From positions 6,386,001 through 6,450,000 of the forward strand of contig CM034109.1 in NCBI GenBank assembly GCA_019914945.1: DNA of 64,000 nt. The letters run 5' to 3'. A program made the translations under genes and the position numbers. Numbering within the stretch: the stretch's first letter is position 1; the number at the start of each line of letters is the position of its first letter. The notes below the pieces were generated by a model that was given only the letters and a program-made list of their open reading frames with translations, was not told the origin of the DNA and made no database searches. Positions 36,529 to 49,076 of this stretch are shown one piece after another. Source of the stretch: Typha latifolia. Taxonomy: Eukaryota; Streptophyta; Magnoliopsida; Poales; Typhaceae.

Positions 36529-39280
36529 TCAGAGCCTGGAAGATGCCTTTGGGTGGTGCACAACAATGTTGTTATAAGCATCCAGTGTCAGGAAATCATC
36601 CAGCTCAGGAGCCATGCATTGCCTGGCAAAGATCTTTCCGGCTGCCTTGTACATCCCTCGCCGGAACCTCTCCGGCCCGACCTCCTTTTCTATCCTCGCC
36701 ATCTCCTCTTCCACCACCCTCGCGAATAATTCCGGCGTAACCGTAGCTTTCACGCCGTCGCCATCGAGTACCGCGCCGTACTTGAGCCACTGCCAGTTCT
36801 GCACCCTGCTGATCTCGGCGGTCGCCGCGTCCTCCATGAGATTGTAGAGCGGCACCGAGCCGGTGCCGGTGAGCCACGCGGCGAGGTACTGGATGCCGAC
36901 GCGAGTGTTGAGCCGGAGTCCGTCCATCGTCCTCGACCCTCGCGGTCTCTGGAGGAGGTCGTCGGCGGTGATGGCGGCGGCGTCGTCACGCCTTGCGGTG
37001 TGGATCTGGTTGGGCCTGTCGCCCATGTGGGTCTTGAATACCTCCATGATGGCCGGGATGAGGCCCGGGTGCGCCGCCCAAGTGCCGTCGTGGCCGGCGA
37101 GGACCTCCCGGAGCTTGTCCTTGCGTACCAACTCCAACGCCGCTTCGTTGGCCGCCGGGTTGTCCCGGATCGGAATCTGAGCAGCCTGCCAAGCCAATGG
37201 AACGGTGCAATATTACCAAGCCCACAAGTTAATATTCTGATGGTTTCAACTCCAAATTATTTATCAGTAGGATTACTTCTTATGGTTTTGATTCTGAATG
37301 GTATCAGATTAGTCCTTACGGAAGGTAAATTGCAAATCATTAGCACAGGGAGTAATTCTAGTAATTAACTGTGTAATTGTCCCATTATATAATTATATTG
37401 GATTCTTACATAATTGCCACTGAAAACTTTTAAAATTATTGGGTTAACTTTAAAAGACCATTACGTTAGTTAAATCTAACTAATCATGATTAAGACACAA
37501 TTTATGTTTGAAAAGACTATTTTGTCCTTGTATAAACTAATTAAATTGATTTAAAAACTATCAAATATTATGCCTAACATCATAGTACAACAAAAAAGAT
37601 AAAAATTATTGAAAAATATTCTACATTCTAAACTAAGAAAAAGAAAACGGTATTTTTGTTACTTATATATGTTTACTAGCTTTAACTACAACGGTAATTT
37701 TGAAAGAAAGATTTTAGCGGCGATTTAATATATTATACTACAGACTGAGACACCCTTGTGGCTTGTGGCTTGTGCTTTGACTTTTAGCATATTATCCCCT
37801 GTGATAGAGCATTAATAATAATAATAATAATAATATAAAGGAACAAAATGTAGGGTGTAAATTGTAAAAATGGAACACATATATAAATACCATGCCGCCC
37901 ATGGCGTGGACTCCGCGTCGGTGGCAGGTGCGGATGAGGAGGTCGGAGTAGCTGCGCATGAAGTGCTGCGCCATGCCGACCTCCACCCGGTCGGGGAGGA
38001 GGCGGTCGGCGTGGGCTTGGAAAGTCTTCACGTAGCTAAAGATGTAGTCCCACCGGCCGCAGTTGAGCCCCGCTGAGTGCTCCCTCAGCTCGTACAGGAT
38101 CTCCTCCATCTCGAACGCCGCCGGCAATGTCTCGATCAACACCGTCGCTCGAATGCTTCCCCTCTCCACGCCCGCCATCTTCTCCGCCCTCTCGAACACG
38201 CAGTTCCATATCTTCGCCTCCCTGAAATTAGTCTCGGCATAGGGAAGTTTTCACTTTGAACCTTGTCTTATTAGTTTATTATTATATAAGATGAATAGTC
38301 ATTCCATACTCAACTTCTCATTAATAGAAAAGGTCAAATAACTAAGGGCGTCTACGTAAATATTAAAAATATGTGGTGCAAAGTGATAATATATTTTTAC
38401 CTTGAGTGCTCCATCTTTGGAAGGTAGAAGAAAGGTCCAAATCCACCACCTTGGGTGGACCTGAACTGGGCCTGGTTGTGGAAGAAGTAGAGCCCAAAAT
38501 CCACGAGGCAGCCGGCCGCCGGCTCACCGTCGACGAGGATATGGGCCTCCGGCAAATGCCAGCCCCGGGGCCGGACAAAGAGCTTGGCAATCTTGTCATT
38601 GAGTTTGTACACCCTATTACGTGCCTGGTCGTGAAAACTTATTGTTCCATTAACCGCATCTCGGAGGTTGACTTGCCCTTTCATTAGATTCTCCCAACTC
38701 GGCGACAAAGCATCCTCAAAGTCAGCCTACAACCAAGAGGACCACAATTTTAGGACTTCAATGATCTAAGCTTGGGCTAGTAGTTGACTCTCTTGAATTT
38801 TCAACTGTTTAGAGTTAAATTTTATCAATATTGGTCGATTTATTAGGAATTATTATAGTTTTTACCTTTTATAAATTTTCTTTGATAGTTGACTTGTAAA
38901 TATTTTGATCCTTGAGAAGCGCACAACTTGCAACTTACCATGAAGACTTTGGCCCCGGAGTTAAGAGCATTGATGACCATCTTCCGCTCCACGGGCCCGG
39001 TGATCTCCACGGTGCGGTCGGCGATCGCCGGCGGCAGCGGCGCGCACATCCAGTCCCCTTCCCGAACAAACCTCGTCGCCGGGTCAAACCCCGGCGACGC
39101 ACCAGAATTGTACCTCCTCTTCGCCTCCCGGCGGCACTCCATCGCATACCGGATTTGCCCGCGGAACTCCCGCTGCAATCCGGCGACGAATAGAAGCGCC
39201 TCCCTGGTGAGGATCTTGGCGAACTCCACATCATATCTTCCCCTGATGTCCACTCCCTCAGGAACATCATAACAAGCCAT
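36529..39280 (-). CDS. MLS: malate synthase, glyoxysomal
   Basis: Glyoxylate-cycle enzyme that condenses glyoxylate with acetyl-CoA to malate in glyoxysomes. It is used when seedlings convert stored lipid to sugar. Four exons on the minus strand: 39280-38939, 38726-38401, 38221-37891, 37185-36529, giving 551 codons plus stop, the normal plant length. The malate synthase signature [16 protein letters not shown] lies at about 270-285. Other conserved blocks are [44 protein letters not shown] and [14 protein letters not shown]. The protein ends KASSRL, and SRL is a peroxisomal PTS1 signal. The start gives the conserved N-terminus [14 protein letters not shown]. Exons are clearly GC-rich against AT-rich introns. 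It is convergent with the DUF212 gene. Confidence 0.97.
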
Positions 39281-39392
39281 CTCTCTTGTCTAGCTCTAGC
39301 TATCCAGTAGTAAGCAATTGGAGAAGCACTTAATTGTTACAAACTCTATAGCGTGCTAGTACTTACTATTGAGGTTTTTAAGAGTTGATCAG

Positions 39393-39399
39393 TTATATA
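39393..39399 (-). promoter_or_regulatory. candidate TATA box of malate synthase
   Basis: TATATAA on the minus strand, about 115 bases upstream of the start codon, a usual distance for a plant promoter. A (TTTC)n run lies further upstream at about 39520-39544. I could not assign sugar- or germination-response motifs with confidence. Confidence 0.5.
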
Positions 39400-39689
39400 G
39401 ATAGAGAGATGGAGAGAGAATGAAGTGTGGATATGTATGAAAGAAGTCAAGTGATAGGATGATCTTTATTGATTTTGTGGAGTTTTGTGCGTCAGATGAT
39501 AAGGGGATAAGGAAGAGCAATCTTTCTTTCTTTCTTTCTTTCTTGATATAATAGATGAGAAGGCAGTTGAATGCATTGAACTCCGTGCCACATTTAATTT
39601 TGGTTCTACTATTCTTTTTAATTATTTTTATTTATTTATTTTTGGTTCACCTGTTCAATAGTTTCACGAAGGTGAAATTTTTTTTTTTT

Positions 39690-40022
39690 TATCTTATAGT
39701 ATAGGCTGAATAAAAAAAAGACCAACTCTCCCTAGATATAGAATCACTTATGTCTCACTGAATTTTTAGTTGCATAGTCTAGGCTTTAAGCTATATGCGT
39801 CGCCGAATAATTACTCTGAGCCAAACGCCGCTAAGACCTGCTTTAAGTCGTTGCGCTGCCGAGCTGTTCCTCTAAGCTAACCGCATTGCCAAGCTATCAA
39901 CCGAATCAAGTCAAGCCACAAAACCACTAAATAATTTCTCTATAATATTATTTAGAGTTAGAGTCGAACGCATTACCTCCTTGGTCATAAGAAGGTAACT
40001 ATTAACTATACTAGAGTTAGTT
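39690..40022 (-). mobile_element. SINE-like repeat, copy 1
   Basis: On the minus strand this copy begins with a tRNA-like head: an A-box-like AGTATAGTTAATAGTTACC and a B-box-like GCGTTCGACTC at 39971-39961. An AT-rich link and a conserved body follow (GGTTAGCTTAGAGGAAC, GCGACGCATATAGCTTAAAG), ending near a T-rich tail. Two further copies lie at 44681-45008 (plus) and 45265-45560 (minus). Pol III-type boxes and a length of about 330 bp point to a tRNA-derived SINE. I did not find a confident target duplication. Confidence 0.6.
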
Positions 40023-40302
40023 TGTCCTCCACCCCGAGGTGAAGTAATGAATATTATTATAAAGTAAAAGAGGATTCTCTGCATCTCCAAACGTAAGCAA
40101 TTTGCTGCAGTCAACGATTTTGGTTGCCAAGTATACTAATGTAGCAACTTCATGCATCTAGTTCTGCAGACAGTCAGCTCCCCTTTCAAGATTATATTCA
40201 CAAATGTGTGCGTGTTTTCCTTGTAGACGACAAAGCCACTTAACAACATGCAGCGAGTCCTTCTTACTTGCAAGGCTCGAATTGCTCATCCTCGTCGTCG
40301 TT

Positions 40303-40327
40303 TATATATATATATATATATATATAT
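40303..40327. repeat. (TA)n microsatellite
   Basis: About 12 TA units. Similar TA runs occur near 41714-41733 and 43271-43286. Confidence 0.85.
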
Positions 40328-40421
40328 TTCTATAGTTATCTATGTAATATTATCTATCCAACACGCTTATTGTAACAAGATTTTTAGAGCAAGAGTTAAT
40401 CAAAGCTTCTACTTAGGTAAC

Positions 40422-40530
40422 TACTATGTAGCATTTAAAAATAGATAGTAAAAATAAAATCAACCATAACCATAGTCCAGTGGTTAAGTCTTACCAACCA
40501 TAACCATAACCATACTATGTAGCATTTAAA
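40422..40530. repeat. 18-bp direct repeats around a 73-bp insert
   Basis: TACTATGTAGCATTTAAA occurs perfectly at 40422-40439 and 40513-40530. The 73 bases between hold ACCATAACC-type repeats and GTCCAGTGGTTAAGTCTTACC, which resembles the A-box half of a tRNA. A long direct repeat around a short insert is the footprint expected of a LINE-driven insertion, here perhaps a truncated SINE. Confidence 0.55.
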
Positions 40531-40694
40531 TGGGCTTGCCTGTTAAGCCCAAGCCCATCTGTTATGGGCAATGACAGTCTAATCCCAGTGTGGGCTATTT
40601 TAAGTGGGCCAAGGCCATATAGAGACCAAGTTAAGTCTTCTAATAATAGCTACAAAGGGTGTCTTGTTCCTAACTAGACCAAGTTTTATAATTT

Positions 40695-41040
40695 TGGTTA
40701 CTAATAGCAAATTTTGCTAAGAGGTGAGCAGTTGTGTTATTGCCTCTGCTAGTGTAGCAAATATAGATATTAGGATTCGCCTTTAAGATAGTCTTTGCTT
40801 CAGAAGAAATAGGGTGGGTTAGCTAATTAGCCTTTTCCGCCAAACCATTCAGAGCTTTTACTGTAAGTTAAGCAATCACTGAAGATCTAGATAGAGTTTT
40901 TCTAATACAATTGTGCGGCTCGCTTGATGGCCGTAAGTAGAGCCATAGTTTCATCAACTAGGGCATTCGCGCAGTAGTTAAGAAAGGTGGAGATGCCCTT
41001 AATGTTTCTAGCATACTTTAAGTTGTGCTTTACTGATGAA
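40695..41040 (-). pseudogene. LINE-type RNase H (RVT_3) remnant
   Basis: On the minus strand the translation runs ETMALLTAIKRAAQLY, then IFSDCL, LNGLAEKAN, ISSEAKTILK and YTSRGNNTTAHLLAKFAIS, with stops and at least one frame change. The order (acidic E, SDC with Asp, then REAN..AH.LAKFA) matches the RNase H-like domain found at the end of plant non-LTR retrotransposons and related host-type proteins. The reverse transcriptase part is not recognisable nearby. It is an old fragment with no function. Confidence 0.55.
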
Positions 41041-44000
41041 AATTTAATATTAGTTTGTCACATGATATGATATGGGTATCATCCTTTACTACTTTTTTTT
41101 TGTTTAAATAAAAGAATCTTTTACTACTGAATTAGTGGTGATCTCAATCTTATTAAAATAGACTCATAAAATATAGTGTTAGCTATGTTATATGCTTTGG
41201 GTTTTGGACTAAAGGAAGCAACTCACATGCCAATTCCTCATGGGTAGGTTTACTTTGCACATGATGCCTAAACAAATCCCATTAGTATGTAATAATCTAC
41301 TGTTAACACAGCATAGGAGTAAAAGATATGCTCATATGCATATGCATGCATCTTGATTCTTAATGGAAGTTTGTAAACAATGTGGCAAACTCCAAGCAAA
41401 TCTTTTGTGTATCAAATACTTTATTAGTGTTCCAAATATTAATGAAATATCAAACTACAGACAGTTCTCTTTATTGCCAAAAATATGACCCAAATTTTAG
41501 AACATTCACATCTCTGTCCTTGTTACATTTTCTACTCCAAAATTTAGACAACAAAGATTAACTTGAGTTTTTTACTATTTTAAGGGTCACCTAATTTTTT
41601 TACATGTCTAATTTATTATAAATTTTAAATATGAGACTAGATGTATTCGAAAACTATCAACTCAATCAGCGACTTTCAAATATAACTCTCGAATTTTAGA
41701 AAAAAAAAAAAAATATATATATATATATATATATCATTTTTTAATTCATCGACTTTTAAATATAAGTTGCTAACTAATTCAACGACTTATAAAAAATTTA
41801 AAAAAATTTCTATCTCAGCAATTTTTTTTAAAGGATTTAAAATTTCTATATAAATTGTTGATTCAGTTAACGACTTATATTCAGACATCGCGGACTAAAT
41901 CACCAGTTTTCAAACACACATAGCTTTATATTTAAATTTTGAAATATACTAGACATGTAAAATAAATATTTATGAAGATTAGTTTGGTCAAAAAATCAGA
42001 CTAACTTTGGTATATATAAAAAAATTAATAATAGATAATTTGATATGGACTACTATAAAATAGGGGTTCTCTAATACCAAAAGGAAAAAAAAATAGTCAA
42101 AACCCCTAAATTTAGAGAAAATAGTAAGAAAAGTTGATGCAAAATACTCTTATACCATATCCATAATCAATAAAAAGTGGGCTAGTTGGTAAGGGTCACA
42201 TGAATGGTCCCAAATGGTAATAATAGAAAGGTGATCACCAGGACAACCAAAGATTGAATAAAGAAAGCATATTGAAAGCTATCTTAGCTACATAATGGAA
42301 ATACTAGCCAAAACTAAGGTCTTGCTCAATAAAGCCACAACAAACAGCCACCTTTTCTGGATGAATGGACTCTTAGGGAGCAAATAATAATGACTTTGTA
42401 TGAAGGGAATGGCCATAATGTCATCTTTTGGGATGCAAATTAATTTTCTTGTACTTCTAGTGGTGGTGGGGGGGCAGCAATTAGATGATCAGGTACATCA
42501 AATTTAGAGGCACATTGATGATAAGGATAGTTTGCACAAAGGGATGGTTGTTGGCAATGTGGAAGATGGCAATTAATAGATAGTGATGTGGTTTTAATTT
42601 AGGTAGTTGTGATTTTCCTAAGCAATAATATTGTTACGTTGAACACCAATTACATTTAGCCCTCCTCCATTTCAAAGAATAACTATTTTTTTTATAATAG
42701 AATATAACTCTTTATTTTAACCTTATTATAGAATACAAATATTATTTATCAAAATTATATCTTATACCATAGATCAATGTAATTATTAATTTACTCTTGA
42801 TATCTATCGTATCAATCTTCTTTATATCAAATTAAAAAATATTTATGATAATTTTATAAATAAAAAAACTTCAATCGGTATGCACAAGAAATAGGCCAAT
42901 TTAGACGAGAGCTGGGTCTTTTTTACTTTTCAAAAACACCAATCAACAATTGATCGGGTATTGCTGGTTGGGCCAAAAACTTTTTTTTCTTCATCTTTTC
43001 TTTCACTTTATATTATATTAAAGATAATTATTACACTTTTATTCAAAGATACAAGTGAACATAAGAATATCTATTACTAAAATAAAAACCTAATGCCTCC
43101 TAAATGAGATTTGATTGCATGTGCTAAATGTGATTTAGTTTTTTTTTCTTTTTTAAAAAAGCTCATAGACTATGTCAATTTTAACATACAGAAGTTACAA
43201 TAATGTATCCTAATATATAGAGGAACGGGAAAATCTATAGTAACATTTATATAACATGAAGTGGAGCAAATATATATATATATATACATTTTTTTTCTCA
43301 ATATAAAGTTTAAAGATCTTCATTTCTATGTCATAGCCTAGCCCTAGCTACCTTCGACCTCACTCTCTCTTCCATACTCCCTCTAACTTCTGACCTCACT
43401 ATCTCTCCCTCACTTCCTCTAATCTCTTCAATCTTTACCTACAGAATGCCAACTTTAATCTCTTATTTTTCACCCGCCGGTTGCCACATCTACTGACTCT
43501 CTCCCTCTTCACCCACCATTTGTTGCCTTCGCCGAACGCTGTCTCTAGCTTCATAAGCCTTTTTTGTTTTCTCTTCCTCTGTGTTTTACATCTAATTAAA
43601 TCATATAATAAGTTTAACATGTTTTTGCAATGTTTGAAATTTCATATAAATTTGTGCATTGGCTTTACATGTAATTAGCCCTTTCCTATGTAAATTAATT
43701 TCTGCAGAAGTTTGAAATTCCATCAAGGTTTGTATGCCTAACATTTCAAACTAAGTCACATGGATGAGTCATTGAGTCATAAAAGTGGGTTCATAAAACA
43801 TCCAGATTATGTAAGGTCCCAATTAGGTCTAGGTCTACCTGGAAGTACTTTATCTTTTGCAAATTAAGGATGAATGCTTAGCAATCAAGAGCCCATTTTT
43901 TGGACCTAACAGTCAAAGAGGAAGGGCATGCATGCATGTGCACTTGTGTTGAATTCCTAATAATTTGGCGCAAATTCCATAATCAGATTGCATGACAGGC

Positions 44001-44680
44001 CCACTCATGACAATGATCTTAATTACAACAATAAAACTCATGCCCTTTTTATGTCTAAAAGTGCTAAATAGACTATCCATTGAAATGACTTCCATTGGCA
44101 CATGCAGGAGTCGTTCTCAACAGTGAATGTGCAAATTTATATTTCACACCCTACTTTTTTTTAATTTATGGTTAGCATTCAATTTTTTATTATATGTCTC
44201 TTAAAATAGAGAATATGTAAATTAGCTAAGATAAATAAAGCCAGATTCCTATTTGGATATCTCTTGTGGATCTAGTACGAGATCAAAATAATTGAGCCCC
44301 AGAAACTTTATTCTAAAAAAAAAATAGATTTAAATTATACGAGGACCATAGGATTTAATGCATGATAATGGTAGTTATGGTGGATATAATTATAAAACTA
44401 TGGTCTATCGGTTGGTCACGCATGGATGCATGATCCATTTCGTTTTGGCACATGGTGCATGCATGTGCATCTCCCAACAGATCTTCCACGCATTTGGTTG
44501 TATATGTCACAATTCTGACACACATAACATGCTCATCTACTCACCCAATTTTGGGCGTTCCCCCTCCCTGCTTGGCATCTCCGTAGCTCCACCTCAACCT
44601 CATGCATGCATTCATGCCATTTTGATACATACATCATCATGGAGACTAACTCGGAGGCCGGAGTGTCATCGGTTCTTAAA
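41041..44680. other. AT-rich intergenic region
   Basis: No gene recognised. It holds TA-rich tracts and short low-complexity open frames. The frame at 44358-44750 (130 codons) has no recognisable domain and runs into the next SINE-like copy. Confidence 0.5.
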
Positions 44681-45008
44681 CTACCAACCAGTTCTAGTAG
44701 AACTAGTAGGTACCTTCTCCAAGACCAAGGAGGTCATGGGTTTGACTTAAACCTCAAATAATATTATAGAGAAATTATTTAGTGATTTGGTAACTTGGCT
44801 TGATTCGGTTAATAGTTTAACAGTACGGTTAGCTTGGAGAAATAGTTCGGCAGCGTAACGACTTAGAGCTGATCTCGGGTGCGTTTGGTTCGGAGCAATT
44901 GCTCAGTGACGCATATGGCTTGAAGCTTATATTAGGTAGCTAAAAGTTTAGTATGGCCTAAGTGTTTCTATATTTATGGAGGGTTGACCCTTTGTCCAGC
45001 CCATATAT
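44681..45008 (+). mobile_element. SINE-like repeat, copy 2
   Basis: Plus-strand copy of the repeat at 39690-40022. A tRNA-like head has AGAACTAGTAGGTACCTTCT and, at 44738-44748, the B-box-like GGGTTTGACTT. The shared body follows (TTGATTCGGTTAATAG, GGTTAGCTTGGAGAAAT, GACGCATATGGCTTGAAG). It is the best preserved at the head end. Confidence 0.6.
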
Positions 45009-45264
45009 ACCCTTCAGGCTTATTTAAAAAAAATAATCTCTTAAACTCAAATTAGAAGTGAAGTCTTATTTGTTATCAAAGATTAGCAATTAAAAGATAG
45101 TTACTTGCAAGGCAATAACAAGTTGATAAGTTAGTTTTCTCAGCTTGACCCAGTGAATTTATCATCCCAACTTTAAAAACAATTTAAAAAAAAACAGGAA
45201 ATATAAGTTGATTGATTTTTTATTTATTTAAAGCTTTACTTTTTTCTTATTATTTTTTATGAGC

Positions 45265-45560
45265 TTGGAGTCTAGATATGAACTAGATAAAATGTCAACC
45301 GTCCCTAGATACAAATGCACTTATAATTATCTAGTCCAGACTTTAAGTCATGTGCGTCACCGAACAATTGTTTCGAACTACTAAGATCTGCTCCAAGCTT
45401 CAAGCCGTGGAGTTGTCGAGTTGCTCTTCTAAACCAACCACACTGTCAAACTATCAATGGAGTCGAACGGTTGAGTCAAACCACCAAACTATAAAACAAT
45501 ATTTCTCATAATATTATTCGACCCTACTATAATTTGGTCAGTAAATAGAGTGATTTTAGT
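45265..45560 (-). mobile_element. SINE-like repeat, copy 3
   Basis: Minus-strand copy with the same body (plus-strand text: AGTCATGTGCGTCACCGAAC, GTCAAACTATCAATGGAGTC). The tRNA-like head is diverged or shortened. It faces copy 2 tail to tail about 260 bases away, so the two form a long inverted repeat. Confidence 0.55.
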
Positions 45561-48440
45561 CTTCTGGCTAATTGGGTCAGCATCACATCCAACAAATAAA
45601 ATAAAGATGTAAAATTGGTGAGAGTTTGCAAAGTCCTGTTGGTGTGGTGTCTATTAACAGCTTTTAACGTTGGAGGGATGGTAGATTGGTACTCGTATAG
45701 TAAAAAAATGATGATATGGCATTGCCTCGGCGTAACACCCACGTGAACCCCTGAGGCTGCTGTCGTCGCTAGCTTCACGGGTCACGTGACCAAGACTTTA
45801 GTCTCCACTGCTGCTCGATTACTGGGAGCCACGTCACCCTCCCTCAACGGCTACTAGAAAGGCTTTATGCAAAATTTGCAGTAACCGTTACAACTCCAAC
45901 CGTGTTATTATTATTTAGGACTTCTTCTTTTTTTCTAAAAAAAAAGTCCCTGTAGTATAGAATTTAATTTTAAATCCATATGTTTAGGCCTAAATTATTT
46001 ATATTTAATCAAGTCATAAATCAAATTTGTACCTCTTTAAAGTAGTCGTCAATGATCTAATCGAGCAGTCCTTCTGCCTATTTTTTCTTATTTATGCTTC
46101 AAACCCTGCTCTCTTTTTTAATAACTATTATCTAAATCCCTCTCTTAGTTTTCTCTACAGAGACTACCCATAATATTGAGTTAAACAACTGTAATTACTA
46201 CTTTAATTAGTTTGCAAATAAATTATTTTTTTATTATATATAAAAAAAACCAGTCTAAGAAGACAAAATCCTTTTCTTTGTTGACTGATTGCACGTTCAT
46301 AACACAACATTAAAAGTTGTCTGTTTTTGAAGTCATATATCATAAAGCCTTTTAGATTCTTTTGCCTTTTGTCATAATGGTCATCTCCTCGCTCACCAGT
46401 TAAGACCTTGTCTTCTTCCAGACCTTGCCTTTCCACCAAAAGGCCTCCCCATAAAGATCACCTATGATAGAGACAGAGCCAGAGACAAAGAGAGCATCTT
46501 ATTATACCTTTCACATCGCTACACTACATAGACAGCAGTCGAAAATTATGTTCCAAAACTTTTTTAGATTACAATGTCACTCTTAAACTTTGAGCAAAGT
46601 AAAACAACAGTGACGAAAAATATATAATGACCAACTATATTCCTAATGAGTTAACGACGTCTCCAATACATATTCCTAGAGAGAAAAATTATACTCAGGA
46701 GTGTTTATTTTTATTATTATTCACACTTATACAGTATGGATATTTATCATTTAAATTTCTATACTTTATTTTTGATACTCTAAAAGCATCTTAAATTTAT
46801 TTTAACTCAACAAAATATAAAATATTTTGTTATTTTTTGAAAAATAAAACTAACGTACCTAAAATACTCATCATTTGACTCTTATAACTAGTTTCCTTTT
46901 CTACCTCTACCTTGTAACTTTATAAAACTGACTCAAAATAGTTATGAAAATGGATTGGATATTGAGAGGCTGTGGTTATTAATTCAACTGCTGGATCACC
47001 CAGTCGGACTGCTAATTTATTTAAGAATATTTTAAATATTTAAATAATATATTTTAGAAACTTACTTAAACTAAGATGTAGGTATTATTTAACTATTTTA
47101 ACTAATATTTAGGTTTAAGTATATCAAATCATAACTTATACAAAATCATATCTTAGTTACACCTTTATATTTTAAAAAATATAATTACTCTAATTTTAGG
47201 ACTAAGTTAATCAAAATCCATTTGTATTGCAGGTTCCTCAGTTGAGCCACTGAATCGGCGAATTTTTATTTGGTCAATTATTTTTTTGTTTTTATAACAA
47301 AATTGAATCGGTTTCATAGTAATTCACTAATTCGATCACCTGATCTTGTTTGGATAACTATACTTCAAAATATTAAGATTATTTTGCATATATGATTAAT
47401 GAGGTGTTAAAAACAAAATAAATGGCAGAATGATAAATATCCATTTAGTAAGGTATGAAAAATAGTAAAAGTAAGGGTTGGGTGTTTGTAATAAATTTCT
47501 ATATGAGTTAAAAATATTTTATCCCTTATATTTTGGAATAGAATTATTTTACCTCATAAACTTTGCAACTTTAATTAAATTATAACCGTTACATTTTCTG
47601 TTCAATGCTGACATGCATGTATCTTTTTCCAATGATAAATTTCTATGTAGTCTGAAAAAAAAAATATCTCTCCAAACTTTTATTTTGTAGAACTAAGTCG
47701 CTCTAAAATTTCTCTTCGAATATATATATTTATTTAACAATAATAAAATTATTTAATTATTTTTTAATAGTATTTACAGTTTAATCAAAATTATAAGGAA
47801 CTAGAGAATTAATATATTAACCTAAATGGGTGAACAGTACAAAAGATAGCATAATTTTTAGGGAAATTGATAAAAAATATGCTACATTTTATTTCTATTA
47901 TTATTTACAACTTATCGTATAGGTATTTATGATAGACACTTGCATTTTAAGTTCAATCCTCAAAAACATAACAAAGAGGAAGGAATGAGAAAGGAAAAAA
48001 GAGAAGAAAAAAAGAGAATAGGAGGAGAGGGGAAGAGAGAGGAGAACAAGGGAGGAGGGGATGGAGGAGAGGTTCCTAAGAGTTACTTATTATAATTTTA
48101 GATTAATAGGATACTCTTTATTCTGTCAATTGTTGTTCAATTAAATTTAACTTATAGTGTTTCTAAGAATTAAATTTAAAATATATTTTACCCATTATAT
48201 TTATGTTAAAATTATTCTACTTTTATACTTTAAAAATTTTAAATTAATTACGACTAAAATAAAATTATTAGTTTTTCTATTAAAATTAATTGTGCTCATC
48301 GGAATGGCTAAAATATATTCTGTGTGTTTGTTAAGAAAATTAGGCGAAATTTTTAATATCTTTTTTTCTATCTGCGATCTAAGTATTAATAATATTTATT
48401 ATTCGTGATCAATTTTCCTAATTTTTAATCCATAGTTTCG
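45561..48440. other. AT-rich intergenic region
   Basis: No gene recognised. It includes a purine-rich tract at about 47960-48065. The short open frames are AT-rich and carry no domain signature. Confidence 0.5.
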
Positions 48441-49076
48441 TTCACCCTCCCTCCCCCTGTGCTTCACCTCACCTTTGTTACTTCTTCGGGGAGAGGGAGA
48501 GAGGGAGAGAGTGAGAGAAAGGTTGTTACCATTTCCGAGGTGGGATTATTCCTCCTTTTTACTAAACCTTTGATGCCATCCCCCATTCCCCATCTCCCAT
48601 CTCCTATCTCCTATCTCCCAACACTCTCACTGGTCCCCACCATTCACATTTCCCCTCTGCAACTCACTGTTCTTGCCAGCTCCACCAGATCTTGAAATAG
48701 TATCTCAATAGCCTCATAGCTTGGAAAGATTTCTTCTTCTTCTTCTTCTTCTCCTCCGTCTTTAGTTTCTTTGCTCTTTGGTGTTTCTTGTTTCAATGCT
48801 GGCTCTAAATTTCTTGCTGTGTTCATCACTCATTGGAATCTGTGATACAGTTGACTCGCAGCAAATAGAGGAGCCCTGGTTCTCTGTGTAGCCAATAAAG
48901 AGATTTTATCCTGCCTTGGTTTTGGTTTGGCTTAATGGCTGGGTCTCTTCCTCTGGAACTGAAATTTGTTGAGGGTAGTCAGATTTATGCTCTATTTTCC
49001 TACATCTTACTTGCTCTGCAATAGATTGGTTGTTTGTTTTGAGTGCTATTCTGATCAATAACGTTGTGAGATTACG
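48441..49076 (+). promoter_or_regulatory. upstream region of the remorin gene
   Basis: It contains a GAGAGGGA purine repeat (48488-48522), a pyrimidine-rich block of CATCTCC-type repeats (48575-48620) and a TTC repeat (48730-48752). Pyrimidine-rich stretches of this kind are common near plant transcription starts. No single TATA box could be chosen. Confidence 0.35.

Noticed and set aside
36605..37368. Several open frames on the plus strand and in other minus frames over malate synthase
   Set aside because: They are shadows of GC-rich coding exons. Only the minus frame with the malate synthase signature is conserved.
38903..39272. Open frames opposite malate synthase exon 1 (93, 114 and 111 codons)
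   Set aside because: They are antisense or shifted readings of a GC-rich exon with no family match.
44358..44750. A 130-codon intergenic frame
   Set aside because: His/Met-rich reading of AT-rich DNA that runs into a SINE-like copy. No domain and no splice context.
44681..44760. A functional tRNA gene
   Set aside because: Only A- and B-box-like motifs are present. There is no complete cloverleaf, and the sequence continues into a repeated body, so a SINE-like head fits better.
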